NCBI GenBank assembly: GCA_029465975.1
Contig: CM055754.1
Span: 3,405,953-3,469,952 of the forward strand
Source: Dallia pectoralis
Lineage: Eukaryota > Chordata > Actinopteri > Esociformes > Umbridae
Length of the DNA: 64,000 nt
Reading direction: 5' to 3'
In this document: positions 33,481 to 43,633 of the stretch, one piece after another
Numbering within the stretch: the stretch's first letter is position 1
Layout: the number at the start of each line of letters is the position of its first letter
The notes under the pieces: model-generated
Database searches by the model: none
What the model was told of the DNA's origin: nothing
What the model saw: only the letters and a program-made list of their open reading frames with translations
Program-made: the position numbers and the translations under genes

Positions 33481-33655
33481 GTGTCTAGCGGGTTAGGATC
33501 CCCACACGATGGCGATGTGCGGCGCCATCAGAGTCTTGTGTGGCCCCTCACGTCCAGGGGGCCCTGGTGTAATTGGACGGTTTAAGGCTTGTCCTCAAAT
33601 AACCATGGCTCCAACCACCTCATCTGTATTTAAAATAATATAATTCAAACGTCCA
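33481..33655. other. Unassigned spacer
   Basis: Mixed single-copy sequence; nothing recognised. Confidence 0.55.
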
Positions 33656-33905
33656 GAAACTTTTCCAATCTTCTGTTTGTCCGCCAGCATTAACATGTTC
33701 ATTAAGCCGTTTTATATTTTTTTCCCCTTTTTAGAGATCATCTTGACCATGAAACAAGTTCTGCCCTTAACCATTGTCAGACGATTATTGAAGCCTGGGA
33801 GCCTGTGGAATTTAATTTCTTTACACAAATCTCCACAAAAGGAAAGGAAATTAAAGTTGCCATTACTGTCTAGGCGTTATTGCATCCTCACTTAACCTGC
33901 CATTC
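33656..33905. other. Possible conserved non-coding element
   Basis: AT-rich complex sequence with CATTAACATGTTCATTAAGC, GTGGAATTTAATTTC and GAAATTAAAGTTGCC. TAAT/ATTA motifs are dense and repeats are absent for 250 bp. Motif clustering only. Confidence 0.28.
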
Positions 33906-34569
33906 AAAGGACCGCAAACGCTGATATCCGCCTGCTTCCGTCAAGCCCGAAGTCACTCTACTGCTCTCTCCTCAGCCTCCTCAGTCTCCTCAGACTCCTC
34001 CCACAACATACTGCTGTTACGGAGTAGAGAGATGCTACAAGGATGGACGGACAAAAGATCCACTCAATATTTCGCCCGCATATTTCCGTGTCCACGGCGT
34101 CTATAAAGGAAGAAACTTTGAACTCGTGTAAGAAGGCGCTTCTCCACCTGTGCTACTGAACGGTTCTCTGAGTCGTCCCTGAAGGAGACAGAGAAAAGCG
34201 TCTCCTCCACTGTCGATCTCCCTGATTTACGATCATCACTCATGTCGGTTTACCCTGTAGGCATTCTGACGAGCGTAATCCCCAACAAACAAATAACGGC
34301 ACACGTGCACACGTGCACACGCGCACACCCGCACACCCGCACGCACACACACTTCCCTCCACCCACGCTGAAAATCAATTACGTTCGCCTGACCAGGAGT
34401 GACTCATTATTTCATAGGTAATAATGTGAATGATAGACTAATAAAGAGCAATTTATTTAGCGGAGGGGAGGGCCGGGAGCGAGCCGGGGTCTGGGGTGAA
34501 GCAGAAGATGGATGACGCTCAAATAGACAGATCTAATTAGCCCGGAGCTTATTGTACCGGAGCCCATTC
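33906..34569. other. Unassigned with small repeats
   Basis: A 9-bp repeat CTCAGNCTC at 33968-34000 and an ACACGTGC/ACACCCGC compound tract at 34300-34350. The block 34380-34460 is AT-rich and complex. No gene. Confidence 0.6.
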
Positions 34570-34740
34570 CTAAATGACACCCCGTTCCCTACGTAGCGGA
34601 GGGAACGCCGTTTGGGACGCTCCCCAGGCCTCCATCTCCCAGGCAGCCTCCGGGTTCGGCCCAAATAGCACCCTGGGCCCTGTGCGGTTCCCTGCGTCAG
34701 ACCAATGTCTTGTCACTATAAAGGGACAGTGTTTGGAGAG
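34570..34740. repeat. Palindromic dispersed repeats, copies 4 and 5
   Basis: First copy: AAATGACACCCCGTTCCCTA then GGGAACGCCGTTTGGGACGC (34572-34620), a short hairpin-like version. Second: CCCAAATAGCACCCTGGGCC, then GGTTCCCTGCGTCAG and AAAGGGACAGTG (34659-34730). Confidence 0.6.
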
Positions 34741-35335
34741 AAGCCCAGTAGCCAGCCATGGAATCTAATCCCGCGGCATTCTTAATGACTGCCAATCACA
34801 GATACCCTCCTTTGATGAGCCACGTCTTCAGGGAAAACACACACATGCGGCTACACACACGCGCGCGCGCACACACACGTGCGCACACGCCGACGAAAGC
34901 CTAGCCTGTGTAGTCATAGTGGAACGCTTTGTTTGGTAACAGCCAATAGCCTGAGTCTTAGGTGAGAAGATGTTTTTTTCCTGCGTCTCACCGTACGCAG
35001 ATCCGTTCACACGATATATAGGCGTGGACAGCAAGAGAGACGGGAAGTGATTTAAACAAAGGGGTCAACGAAGAGCCGAAGAAAGATAAATACTGTAGAC
35101 AGCACAAACCTGACAGAGGGAGAGAGAGGGAGGGGGGAGAGAGAGAGAGACACACAGTAACAGGCAAATTAATCTCAACCTTTAGGGAGCAAAAAAAAAA
35201 TTTAAGAAAAAAAGCATTTGCCCTTTGGACAGCTGCCAACGTCTGCCATCATAGAATTTACATCTGTTTACACTCCTGCATGTACCCAGTCCTAAGTCCC
35301 TCTGCAGCTGTGCTTCCCAAACCCATGCTCCTGTT
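34741..35335. other. Unassigned with CA/CG and GA tracts
   Basis: CA/CG tract at 34852-34885, GA-rich tract at 35115-35150, poly-A near 35191. No gene. Confidence 0.65.
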
Positions 35336-35456
35336 CTCTCTCACTCTCCCTCACTCTCTCTCACTCCCTCACTCTCCCTAACTCTCTTTCCGGCAGTAAC
35401 TCTTTCTGTTTCTCTCTTTACATTTCTTTCTCTCTCTCTCTCTCTCTCACTCACTC
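35336..35456. repeat. CT/CACT-rich tract
   Basis: CTCACTCTCCCTCACT-type repeats and a CT run at 35430-35448. Confidence 0.85.
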
Positions 35457-35810
35457 AAGCCAGGGACGGGAAAAACTACTGCCCTCTACCACTCCATTCA
35501 ACTCTTTTTCTTTATCTCTTTCTCTCTTTCTCCCCACAGCCTCGCTCCGTCACAAGGACTGATAATGTCCATGTTGTCTCCCAACAACTCAGCAGAAGGT
35601 TCAGAGAATGCCGTTTACGAATATGGTTTAAGTTAGACATTACTGGCTGGCTGGGAATCAGTGCGTAAGAAAGAAAATCCCCTACTGCTCTGTTTTGTTC
35701 TGTTTTAATAGTGCTCATTTTAATAGCATCCTATTTCGTTCCTCCCCCTTCATTTTCTCAACCTCCTCTACCTTTTTCCCCATCCTCCTCCCTACCCCGA
35801 CAACTCCTTC
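35457..35810. other. Unassigned, no gene seen
   Basis: T/C-rich single-copy sequence. Confidence 0.55.
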
Positions 35811-36100
35811 ACTCTTTCTCTCTCCTTCTCACTCCCTCTCTCCCCTTCTCACTCCCTCTCTCCCCTTCTCACTTCCTTTCTCCCCTTCTCACTCCCTCTC
35901 TCCCCCTCTCTCCCTCTCACTCCCTCCCTCTCTCCCTCTCTCCCCTTCTCACCCCCTCTCTCCCCTTCTCCCTTCTCCCTCCTTCCCTCACTCCCTCTCT
36001 CTCCCTCTCTCCCTCTCTCCCCTTCTCACCCCCTCTCTCCCCTTCTCCCTTCTCCCTCCTTCCCTCACTCCCTCTCTCCCTCCCCCCCTCTCTCACTTGT
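35811..36100. repeat. CT-rich minisatellite, about 20-bp unit
   Basis: CTCCCTCTCTCCCCTTCTCA and variants repeat across about 290 bp. A longer block (CCCTTCTCCCTCCTTCCCTC) occurs twice, about 75 bp apart. ORFs of 150-220 codons crossing it are low-complexity artefacts. Confidence 0.92.
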
Positions 36101-36235
36101 CTCCCTCGGTACTCATGGAGGAATCCTGGACCACAAGGGGGAGGTAGGGAAGACATTTGGCAGGCATTTATTAACGCACGCCATATTCAAAGACAGCCGG
36201 CAGGAAAAAACAGTGAGACATACTACACCACTGCT
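36101..36235. other. Unassigned spacer
   Basis: Single-copy sequence; nothing recognised. Confidence 0.55.
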
Positions 36236-36335
36236 AAACAGTTAGAAAAAGGACACGCATACACGCAAACAGGCACACACACACACATACACGCACAAAC
36301 ACACACGTGCACACAGACACACACCGCTCACACAC
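36236..36335. repeat. CA-rich compound tract
   Basis: ACACGCA/ACACACAT units. Confidence 0.85.
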
Positions 36336-36790
36336 CTGTACATAGTCGCTCTCCAGGCAAACGGAAATGGTGATGGTTAATTTCTGATATCTGGGTCAAT
36401 GTGTTGTTCAGCAAATGTGAGTGTTCAGCAAATATGCCTCTGTCACAGTGAAGTCGAAGGCACCTGGGTACTCGTAAAGTCAAGGGGATTAGGGATCGTG
36501 GATCCAGTGACAACTTCAGTCAGGACTGCAAATGCATTATATCGTGACTCTTCCCCCAGCCCAATTAATAAGCCGCGTTTGGTCCTTGCTAGAGAAGTGC
36601 CCTCTCCAGCCGCGTCCCGGAGCCAGTCAGTTCTACCGTAGGAACTAGCCATACTTCAGTCCTCTATTCACCACCGCATATAATAGAGGTATCGACATTG
36701 TCTGAGCCACCCACTCGTTCTCCAGCCGTGATGCGGGCTGGAGTCACAGCAGATCCCCTCAGGACACTGTCAGCGTGTCCCCGTCATATC
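36336..36790. other. Unassigned, no gene seen
   Basis: Single-copy sequence with a small duplication GTTCAGCAAATGTGAGTGTTC (36403-36423 and on). No gene. Confidence 0.55.
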
Positions 36791-36920
36791 ACACCCCCAT
36801 CACAAAGGATTAGGCGCTAACTAACTCTGCTTTAATTAACTCATGATTAGGTATTAATATCAGACGCTGGCTCCAAGATGCAGTTGTTGCCTTAATAAGT
36901 GGATTAGCTTTAGCCTCTCA
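36791..36920. other. Possible conserved non-coding element
   Basis: AGGATTAGGCGCTAACTAAC, TTTAATTAACTCATGATTAG and TTAATAAGTGGATTAGC lie within 120 bp: several GGATTA (OTX/PITX-like) and TTAATTAA homeodomain-like sites. It ends at a CT tract. Motif-based suggestion. Confidence 0.3.
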
Positions 36921-36922
36921 GT

Positions 36923-36923
<1 letters not shown>

Positions 36924-36961
<38 letters not shown>

Positions 36962-37029
36962 GCCATTCTTTTATTCTTTAAATTGTTCCATCCATCTGTC
37001 ACATCTCTCTCTCCCTCTCTCTCTCTCTT

Positions 37030-37075
<46 letters not shown>
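36924..37075. repeat. CT microsatellites
   Basis: CT runs at 36924-36962 and 37003-37072, separated by about 40 bp of T/C-rich sequence. Confidence 0.95.
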
Positions 37076-38209
37076 TGTAAACTCTTTGACTAACATGTTT
37101 ACCATCTCAGTCAGAGGTGCTTTCCCACTGCTACAGCGCTGTACACACCATTCTTCATGTATCACTGTGGGTTCCATCATTCTGCATTTTAGTAAACGAC
37201 ACCGGCCAGTCTATTGAGGGCAAAACTAATTAAAAAACCTTGACCTCAGGTAGCTCCTAGCATATACGAAGCCCACGTTCCAGAACTGTGTTTTCAGTTA
37301 AACTGTGTCTTTTACTGATCGACATGAGCGAGAGAAGGGAGTTTTGACAGCCATACCTTCCTTATGCACTTACGACTCTCCAGGAGTTATGGAAATAAAT
37401 CACTTCCCCGAACCACCTCAGCTGTCACTCCTGACTCCTAATGGCTAGTGCGAAGATTCAAAGACACATATTCATTTAAACCTTTGCTCGAATTTGTAAA
37501 ATAAACATCAGAACCTAGAAGTATCCCCAGACCACATCCGTAGCAGAATACAAGCTATCCCAGACACATTGACCAACGCACAACACCTTAAGTTAGCCGC
37601 CGTCGGCTCTATATAGGAAACACTGAGAATCAAAAAGCAGTAAATACTAGCAGACCATACCAGACTGTGTATGTGGCATCTGTTTATAAAGCATTTACAG
37701 GACAAGAAAAAAGCCTTCTTTCCAGAGCAATAAAGTTAGCCACCTGCATAAAGTAACGGTCTCACATTGCAACGTTCAGTGGGCGGAGCTTATTTTTAAT
37801 GACAGCGGCGTGGGCAAACGTTGGAGCCCGACCACAACAAAGAAACTATGTTTACTAAAGTATTTACAACGGTACTGCTCGGCCGAGGTAATTAATGGCA
37901 CCGGATTCTTTATACGTGACCTCATGGGATTAGCGAAGGAGCTAGCCGACCTCAGCTAAACGCGTTAAATATCCCGTGAGGTACATAATGAGAAAGCGGA
38001 ACGGTTGATGGTAGTGATTTATCCCTGAAGTCCAAACAGGTTTGCGGCGATGGCAGGTATTCAGTAGGAGAGTGTAGTTCCACGCACGAGTCAAGTCCAG
38101 ACCGCATGTATCCGACTGTTCCCGTCAGGGTTGAACCACGCGAGTAGGTCCAAAGAGGTTCTGTGTCGCTCAGTCGCTACGCGTCATTCATGACTTCACA
38201 TCCAGCAAT
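37076..38209. other. Unassigned, no gene seen
   Basis: AT-rich single-copy sequence of about 1.1 kb; no recognised gene or repeat. Confidence 0.6.
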
Positions 38210-38280
38210 ATGTCCGTTTGATCCCCGCCTGTGTGTCTGAAACAACTTCGTAACTCTACCATTGTGCCACCGAAACACCC
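38210..38280 (-). repeat. tRNA-like segment, possible SINE head
   Basis: On the minus strand GGTGGCACAATGGTAGAG resembles a tRNA A-box region, and GGCGGGGATCAAACGG lies about 30 nt downstream where a B box would be. Acceptor pairing is poor and no SINE tail is clear. It is a decayed SINE or tRNA pseudogene at best. Confidence 0.35.
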
Positions 38281-38633
38281 TGTAACGACGAGAGTAACTT
38301 ACCGAAATAAAAGCGCACTCTTTTTTAGTTCTTTGTAATGAAATAATCACTGATTATTATTACGCTGCCGCTCCTTTAAGGCCGGGCCGGAGAATCAGCC
38401 AATTCGATTCGTTCATAGTCCTTCGAGGAACCATCCGAGCCAGCGGTACTTGTCTTCTCGGTTTCAGGAAAAAAACACCTCTTTCTACTCCTGTCTGCGT
38501 GTTATAACGGCAGTTTGTCATTTGCACACAGCACTCTTTAATTACCTGCCTTTATTTTGAGGTGCTCACCAAGCGAGACCTGTGGGCCTGTGAAGAGCCC
38601 GAGAGTCCCTGGGTCCCGTTCAGAGAAGGGTCC
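38281..38633. other. Unassigned, no gene seen
   Basis: Mixed sequence; nothing recognised. Confidence 0.55.
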
Positions 38634-38722
38634 TCCCAAATGCACCCCTAATCCCTGTGCGTTCCATAAAACCAGTGCTCTGAGACGAAAATAGGGAGCG
38701 AGGTGCCATTGGGGAGTCTGGC
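38634..38722. repeat. Palindromic dispersed repeat, copy 6
   Basis: Left arm CCCAAATGCACCCCTAATCC, centre with AAACCAGTGCTCTGAGAC, right arm AAATAGGGAGCGAGGTGCCA ending in TTGGGGAG. Both arms are visible and inverted. Confidence 0.68.
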
Positions 38723-38799
38723 TGTCAGTCAACACTAAAACAATCCGGGGGAAAAGAAAGGCCGATTGGTCGATCCGTTCACCTCAGGGTTGTGTCTGT

Positions 38800-38868
38800 A
38801 GTGGCCCGGGGCTCCGGTCAAAAGGAGTGCACTGCACAGGCAACAGGACGTCATTTGGCACGCGTGCC
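38800..38868. repeat. Palindromic dispersed repeat, copy 7 (half)
   Basis: GGTCAAAAGGAGTGCACTGC then ACGTCATTTGGCACGCG: the right half of the repeat. Confidence 0.65.
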
Positions 38869-39842
38869 GAGTCGTTACCCAGCATGCACATCACCTGTGG
38901 TTGTCAGCGGCATTCAGTTAGCAGTTAGACAGCCGCGGATAATTAGGGGGCTGTGAGTGTCTAGAATAGAGCGGGGGGTTAGGGACGACAACCTGCGGAT
39001 GTTTGAACATATTTCCATAATACCTGCATGAAGACCCAAAATGTCTGCCCGGTTTCTCAACCTGCTGTGGTAAGCTAATGGGTGGCAGTGCGTCTGAGTG
39101 TTTTCCTCCCCACAATGTCACCCCACGTGACCCTCACATTTCCAGTTGCAACCAAACAGATCGGACTTTAAGAGAGGTGTGTCCGGGCGCAGGACATCCT
39201 GATGCCCCGCGACTGAAGACGTGACATAGGAGGACCCTGCCAGGTGCGTCATACTGAACCCAGACCTGTGTACACAGCACAGGTCATTCTTTCCCCCACA
39301 ATCTCTCTTTTTCTTTCTTTATCTCCTCTTCACATCTGCGATCCCCTCCGGACCTTCGTCTGCCACACCCCTAACCGGTATCCTCCCGTCTCTCACGCCC
39401 GCCTCTCTCTCTCGGGTCCTTGCTCGACGCTCTTCTGGTTTGCTAGCGCAGCTACCTGAAAGCATCGGCCGTGATTTACGAGGTGGTTGATGCCGTTCGC
39501 GCGATAAATCTCTCCCCGCCACGACACTCCTTCCCTGGTGTTCATCCACATTTTTGTTAAGCGCGTTTTGGACACTGGCCAGGGAAAGGCACTCAGGGTT
39601 TAGCAGGAGTGAAGTGTGAGTTACCGTCGTCCTCCAGGCTTCACGGTGTAGAGTTCAGAAGACAACCGGTACGGTCGCACCGTCCGGCCCGGCAAACCCG
39701 GCAAACGTCGTCACAGCCGGCAGTGTTATGCAAGGCAGACTCTCTACACGTTGTATCTATATATTGCATATGTACTGAGTACTTGCTGTACAATGCAATT
39801 AATAAAAAAAGCAAGCTGAGTATTGTTGCTGCAAATTCCTGA
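38869..39842. other. Unassigned, no gene seen
   Basis: Single-copy sequence, moderately CpG-rich 39440-39740. No gene recognised. Confidence 0.55.
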
Positions 39843-40070
39843 CCTGCCGTGCCAGTGATATCCAACGCCCTCTCTCCCACATTTGTAATGGCCTGCCGTG
39901 CCAGTGATATCCAACGCCCTCTCTCCCACATTTGTAATGGCCTGCCATGCCAGTGATATCCAACGCCCTCTCTCCCACATTTGTAATGGCCTGCCGTGCC
40001 AGTGATATCCAACGCCCTCTCTCCCACATTTGTAATGGCCTGCCGTGCCAGTGATATCCAACGCCCTCAT
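39843..40070. repeat. Minisatellite, 49-bp unit, 4.6 copies
   Basis: CCTGCCGTGCCAGTGATATC starts at 39843, 39892, 39941, 39990 and 40039. The copies differ at one position (CCATGCC in the third). Confidence 0.97.
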
Positions 40071-40580
40071 TTGGAGCTCGGACACTTGTCTGTGATTGTT
40101 AACCTCTTCCTGTACATATATACGCACGTTCCTCCATCTCTAGAATATCTTGTTGTTAATTCTTTGGATTCTGTTTTGTATGTAGCGTCGTTCTGTTTTG
40201 TTTTACAGTTACACTTTATTTTTGCTGTCTGTCAGTTCTTTTTATTTGTTGTAATTCCTTCTCCCTGTGCCCGTATCGCTTATACAGCCCTGAAAAACAT
40301 ATAAAATAAGCAGCCCACACTTCTAAAGAAGACGTGTAAGATATACAGTACACGGGTGATTTTTTCATTATTTTGGGGAGATATACTCAGATCCTAAACA
40401 TCCATATTAAATTGCTAAATGATCCACGGTATTTCCACGTTTACCTAGAACTGATCGCTGATTTAGGGCAAAAAGGTGCTTTACGTCTGACTGTGATAAT
40501 TGCTATCGGATCAATACTCCCCCTGAGGAGAAACAAGGACGTAAATGAAACCCGTTTATTCACCTTCTTTGTCCTCATTT
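40071..40580. other. Unassigned, no gene seen
   Basis: AT-rich single-copy sequence. The plus-strand frame from 40373 is only carried along by the following array. Confidence 0.55.
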
Positions 40581-41150
40581 CTGTCTTGCCTCACCTCACC
40601 ACTGGGCAGTCTGTGTTACCTCACCTTACCAGTGAGCAGTGTGTGTTACCTCACCTCACCAGTGAGCAGTGTGTGTTACCTCACCTCACCAGTGAGCAGT
40701 CTGTGTTGCCTCACCTTACCAGTGAGCAGTGTGTGTTACCTCACCTTACCAGTGAGCAGTGTGTGTTACCTCACCTTACCAGTGAGCAGTGTGTGTTACC
40801 TCACCTTACCAGTGAGCAGTGTGTGTTACCTCACCTCACCAGTGAGCAGTCTGTGTTGCCTCACCTTACCAGTGAGCAGTGTGTGTTACCTCACCTTACC
40901 AGTGAGCAGTGTGTGTTACCTCACCTTACCAGTGAGCAGTGTGTGTTACCTCACCTTACCAGTGAGCAGTGTGTGTTACCTCACCTTACCAGTGAGCAGT
41001 CTGTGTTACCTCACCTCACCACTGGGCAGTCTGTGTTACCTCACCTTACCAGTGAGCAGTCTGTGTTACCTCACCTTACCAGTGAGCAGTGTGTGTTACC
41101 TCACCTCACCAGTGAGCAGTCTGTGTTGCCTCACCTTACCAGTGAGCAGT
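40581..41150. repeat. Minisatellite, 30-bp unit, 19 copies
   Basis: Unit TACCTCACCTTACCAGTGAG plus CAGTGTGTGT. I count 19 copies with a few variants: CTGTGTTGCC (three times) and ACTGGGCAG (first copy and one near 41020). Thirty is a multiple of three, giving false ORFs of 274 and 212 codons. On the minus strand each unit reads CTGGTAAGGTGAGG, two overlapping 5' splice-site-like sequences. Confidence 0.97.
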
Positions 41151-41375
41151 GCACCACACATCTTAGTTTTTATTTATTCTTAGTTTATATCCTATAACTC
41201 ACCCAATCAGAAAACATCTTGCATACCCACGATTAGGACCACAAATGAGCAGCCATTGGCTGTGAATACTCTCAGCGTCTCTCTCTGTATTGAAGCAGTA
41301 GACAGACAGAGATGGAAATGACAGTGACATCACCACTGCAGGGGGGCCGTCCTCTTCTCATCCCCATCTGGAAAG
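41151..41375. other. Unassigned, no gene seen
   Basis: AT-rich then mixed sequence; nothing recognised. Confidence 0.55.
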
Positions 41376-41700
41376 CTCCATCCCTCTCTCTCTCCCTCTC
41401 CCTCTCTCACCCTCTCTCTCTCTTACTCTCTCCCTCCCTCCATCTCTCACTCCCTCTCTTCCTCCCTTTCTCTCTCTTCCTTTCTCCCTCTCTCTCTTTC
41501 CCTTCCTCTCTCTCTCCCTCTCTCTACCCCTCTCTCCCTCTCTCTCTCCTGCCCTCTCTCACTTTCTCTTCTCTTCCTCTCTCCCTCCCTCCCCCCTCCC
41601 CCTCCCTCCCTCCCTCTCTCCCTCCTTCCCTATCTCCCTCCCTCCCCCCCCCCTCCCCCTCTCTCTCCTCCCTCTCTCCCTCTCTCTCCCTCACCCCTTC
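41376..41700. repeat. CT-rich low-complexity tract
   Basis: CT, CCCT and CCTC repeats for about 320 bp; yields a 191-codon Ser/Pro/Leu ORF that is not a gene. Confidence 0.93.
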
Positions 41701-42105
41701 ACAATCTTTCCCTATTGAGACGTGGATTTATAATCGCCCAGCATGGGGCTGTATGCAAAGGTCAGCTCCATTGATTAGCTGTGAAGAGGAAGAGAACGAC
41801 GGTTGTGATCTTTCATGCCATCTAGTGATGTTTCTATTTGACTCCATGGGAGGCTGGCATGCTCAGGGTTTCACTTATAAATGCTGATGACGGCTCATGT
41901 GAGTCCTTCTGTTTGTCAAAGCAAAAAGCTAATGCCTGTAGTCTTCGTTTTGTACTCAGTCATTCAGAAAGACCTCCCCACGCCAGACGAAGTGGTAATA
42001 TTTCAAGACCACATTATTGACATATTAATGACAATAAAACAGTCACTGAGAGTACCAGTTAGAGAGGACCAGAGGAGACGACACCAGATATATTCATCTA
42101 AACGT
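41701..42105. other. Unassigned, no gene seen
   Basis: Single-copy sequence; the 93-codon frame at 41881-42162 is unrecognised and ends inside the palindromic repeat. Confidence 0.5.
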
Positions 42106-42168
42106 ATGCCACGTTGTTCCAAACGGCACTCCATTCCCAATTTAGTGCACTACTTTGACTAAAGCCTA
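42106..42168. repeat. Palindromic dispersed repeat, copy 8 (half)
   Basis: TTCCAAACGGCACTCCATTC then AATTTAGTGCACTACTTTGA: the left half, best preserved in the window. Confidence 0.7.
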
Positions 42169-42612
42169 GTCAACTCGACAACTGGTTAAATGAAGAGCTC
42201 CACCCGTGCTTAACCTCCAGGAAGCACCCCTGACCACAACACAATGGCCAGTGTCATACAAGTAGCTAAGCTCACTTGACCATTTGGACGGTGTGTTCAT
42301 GTGAACAGGGTTTCCCTTAAACATAGAGATGGCCTAACGCCGCCAGTGCGGGGAAAACAAGCTATAAAACACTGACTCCAAGATGAGACCTCTGTCCGTC
42401 TCTATAGTCAGTGGCTTCGTCTCGCCAGGGGACTAGAGTTAGGAGGCATTGCCTTACATGGTCGAGGAAGGCAGCGCCAGACCAGTTCATAGATTCATAA
42501 ACCATTTTTTTTTATAAATGATTTCATTTCCCGATAGATGTGGTTTGACAGATAATCGGACACACACTAGTGGACAGTGAACAGAGAGGACTATGGAGTA
42601 TGGACGTGTCTA
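42169..42612. other. Unassigned, no gene seen
   Basis: Single-copy sequence; poly-T near 42506. Confidence 0.55.
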
Positions 42613-43225
42613 GGCCGTCATTTGGGACACATATCTGTTGGTTACAACACACTAGGGCGTCATTTGGGACACATGTCTGTTGGTTACAACACACTAGGGC
42701 GTCATTTGGGACACATGTCTGTTGGTTACTACACACTAGGGCGTCATTTGGGACACATGTCTGTTGGTTACTACACACTATGGGCATCATTTGGGACACA
42801 TGTCTGTTGGTTACTACACACTAGGGCGTCATTTGGGACACATGTCTGTTGGTTACAACACACTAGGGCGTCATTTGGGACACATGTCTGTTGGTTACAA
42901 CACACTAGGGCGTCATTTGGGACACATGTCTGTTGGTTACTACACACTAGGGCGTCATTTGGGACACATGTCTGTTGGTTACTACCCACTAGGGCGTCAT
43001 TTGGGACACATGTCTGTTGGTTACTACACACTAGGGCGTCATTTGGGACACATGTCTGTTGGTTACTACACACTAGGGCGTCATTTGGGACACATGTCTG
43101 TTGGTTACTACACACTATGGGCGTCATTTGGGACACATATCTGTTGGTTACTACACACTAGGGCGTCATTTGGTACACATGTCTGTTGGTTACTACACAC
43201 TATGGGCGTCATTTGGGACACATGT
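42613..43225. repeat. Minisatellite, 42-bp unit, 15 copies
   Basis: Unit GGGCGTCATTTGGGACACAT, GTCTGTTGGTTAC and (T/A)ACACACTA. Fifteen copies; those preceded by CTATGGGC are 43 bp, which shifts frame and gives several overlapping false ORFs. The GTCATTTGGGACAC part equals the right end of the dispersed palindromic repeat. Confidence 0.97.
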
Positions 43226-43633
43226 AGTCGTATGGAAGTGTTGCGTTTTGAAGCAACGGGTGAAAAGAGGGAAAATAGAGACGTGTACCAAGGTTGTCAT
43301 GTTCAGACAGCCATTATATGCTGAATGTCAGACCTGTCATGTTCAGACAGCCAGTCTGTGTGCTGAATGTCAGAAAGGCCCCCATCCCCAGTTTCCATGG
43401 TGCTGACCCTTCCTCCAGGCGCAGACAGACGACGCTGATCAGAGACCCACGAACCCTCCAAGAATATTGAAGTTCTCCAAAAATGGGTCAAAACTGCTCT
43501 GGCAAAACAAATTAACATGCACATCCGATGTTCATTGAGACAATCAGACAAACAGAGACGGACCCCGATTCATTTCTATAGATTGAAGTCCAAAAATCGC
43601 CTGCTTTCCGTTGTACGGTTTGTTTGAAAGCAT
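43226..43633. other. Unassigned with a local duplication
   Basis: TGTCATGTTCAGACAGCCA and TGCTGAATGTCAGA occur twice (about 43287-43332 and 43338-43376), a tandem duplication with about 50-bp spacing. No gene. Confidence 0.7.

Noticed and set aside
35711..36373. 220-codon Ser/Pro/Leu-rich ORF
   Set aside because: Encoded almost entirely by a CT-rich tract; neighbouring frames are equally open.
40373..41197. 274- and 212-codon overlapping ORFs
   Set aside because: Both come from a 30-bp tandem repeat (ten codons per unit). Two frames are open at once, which points to the repeat and not to selection on a protein.
42577..43324. ORFs of 186-194 codons rich in Gly-His-Met or Trp-Leu
   Set aside because: Produced by the 42-bp minisatellite; 43-bp units simply switch the frame.
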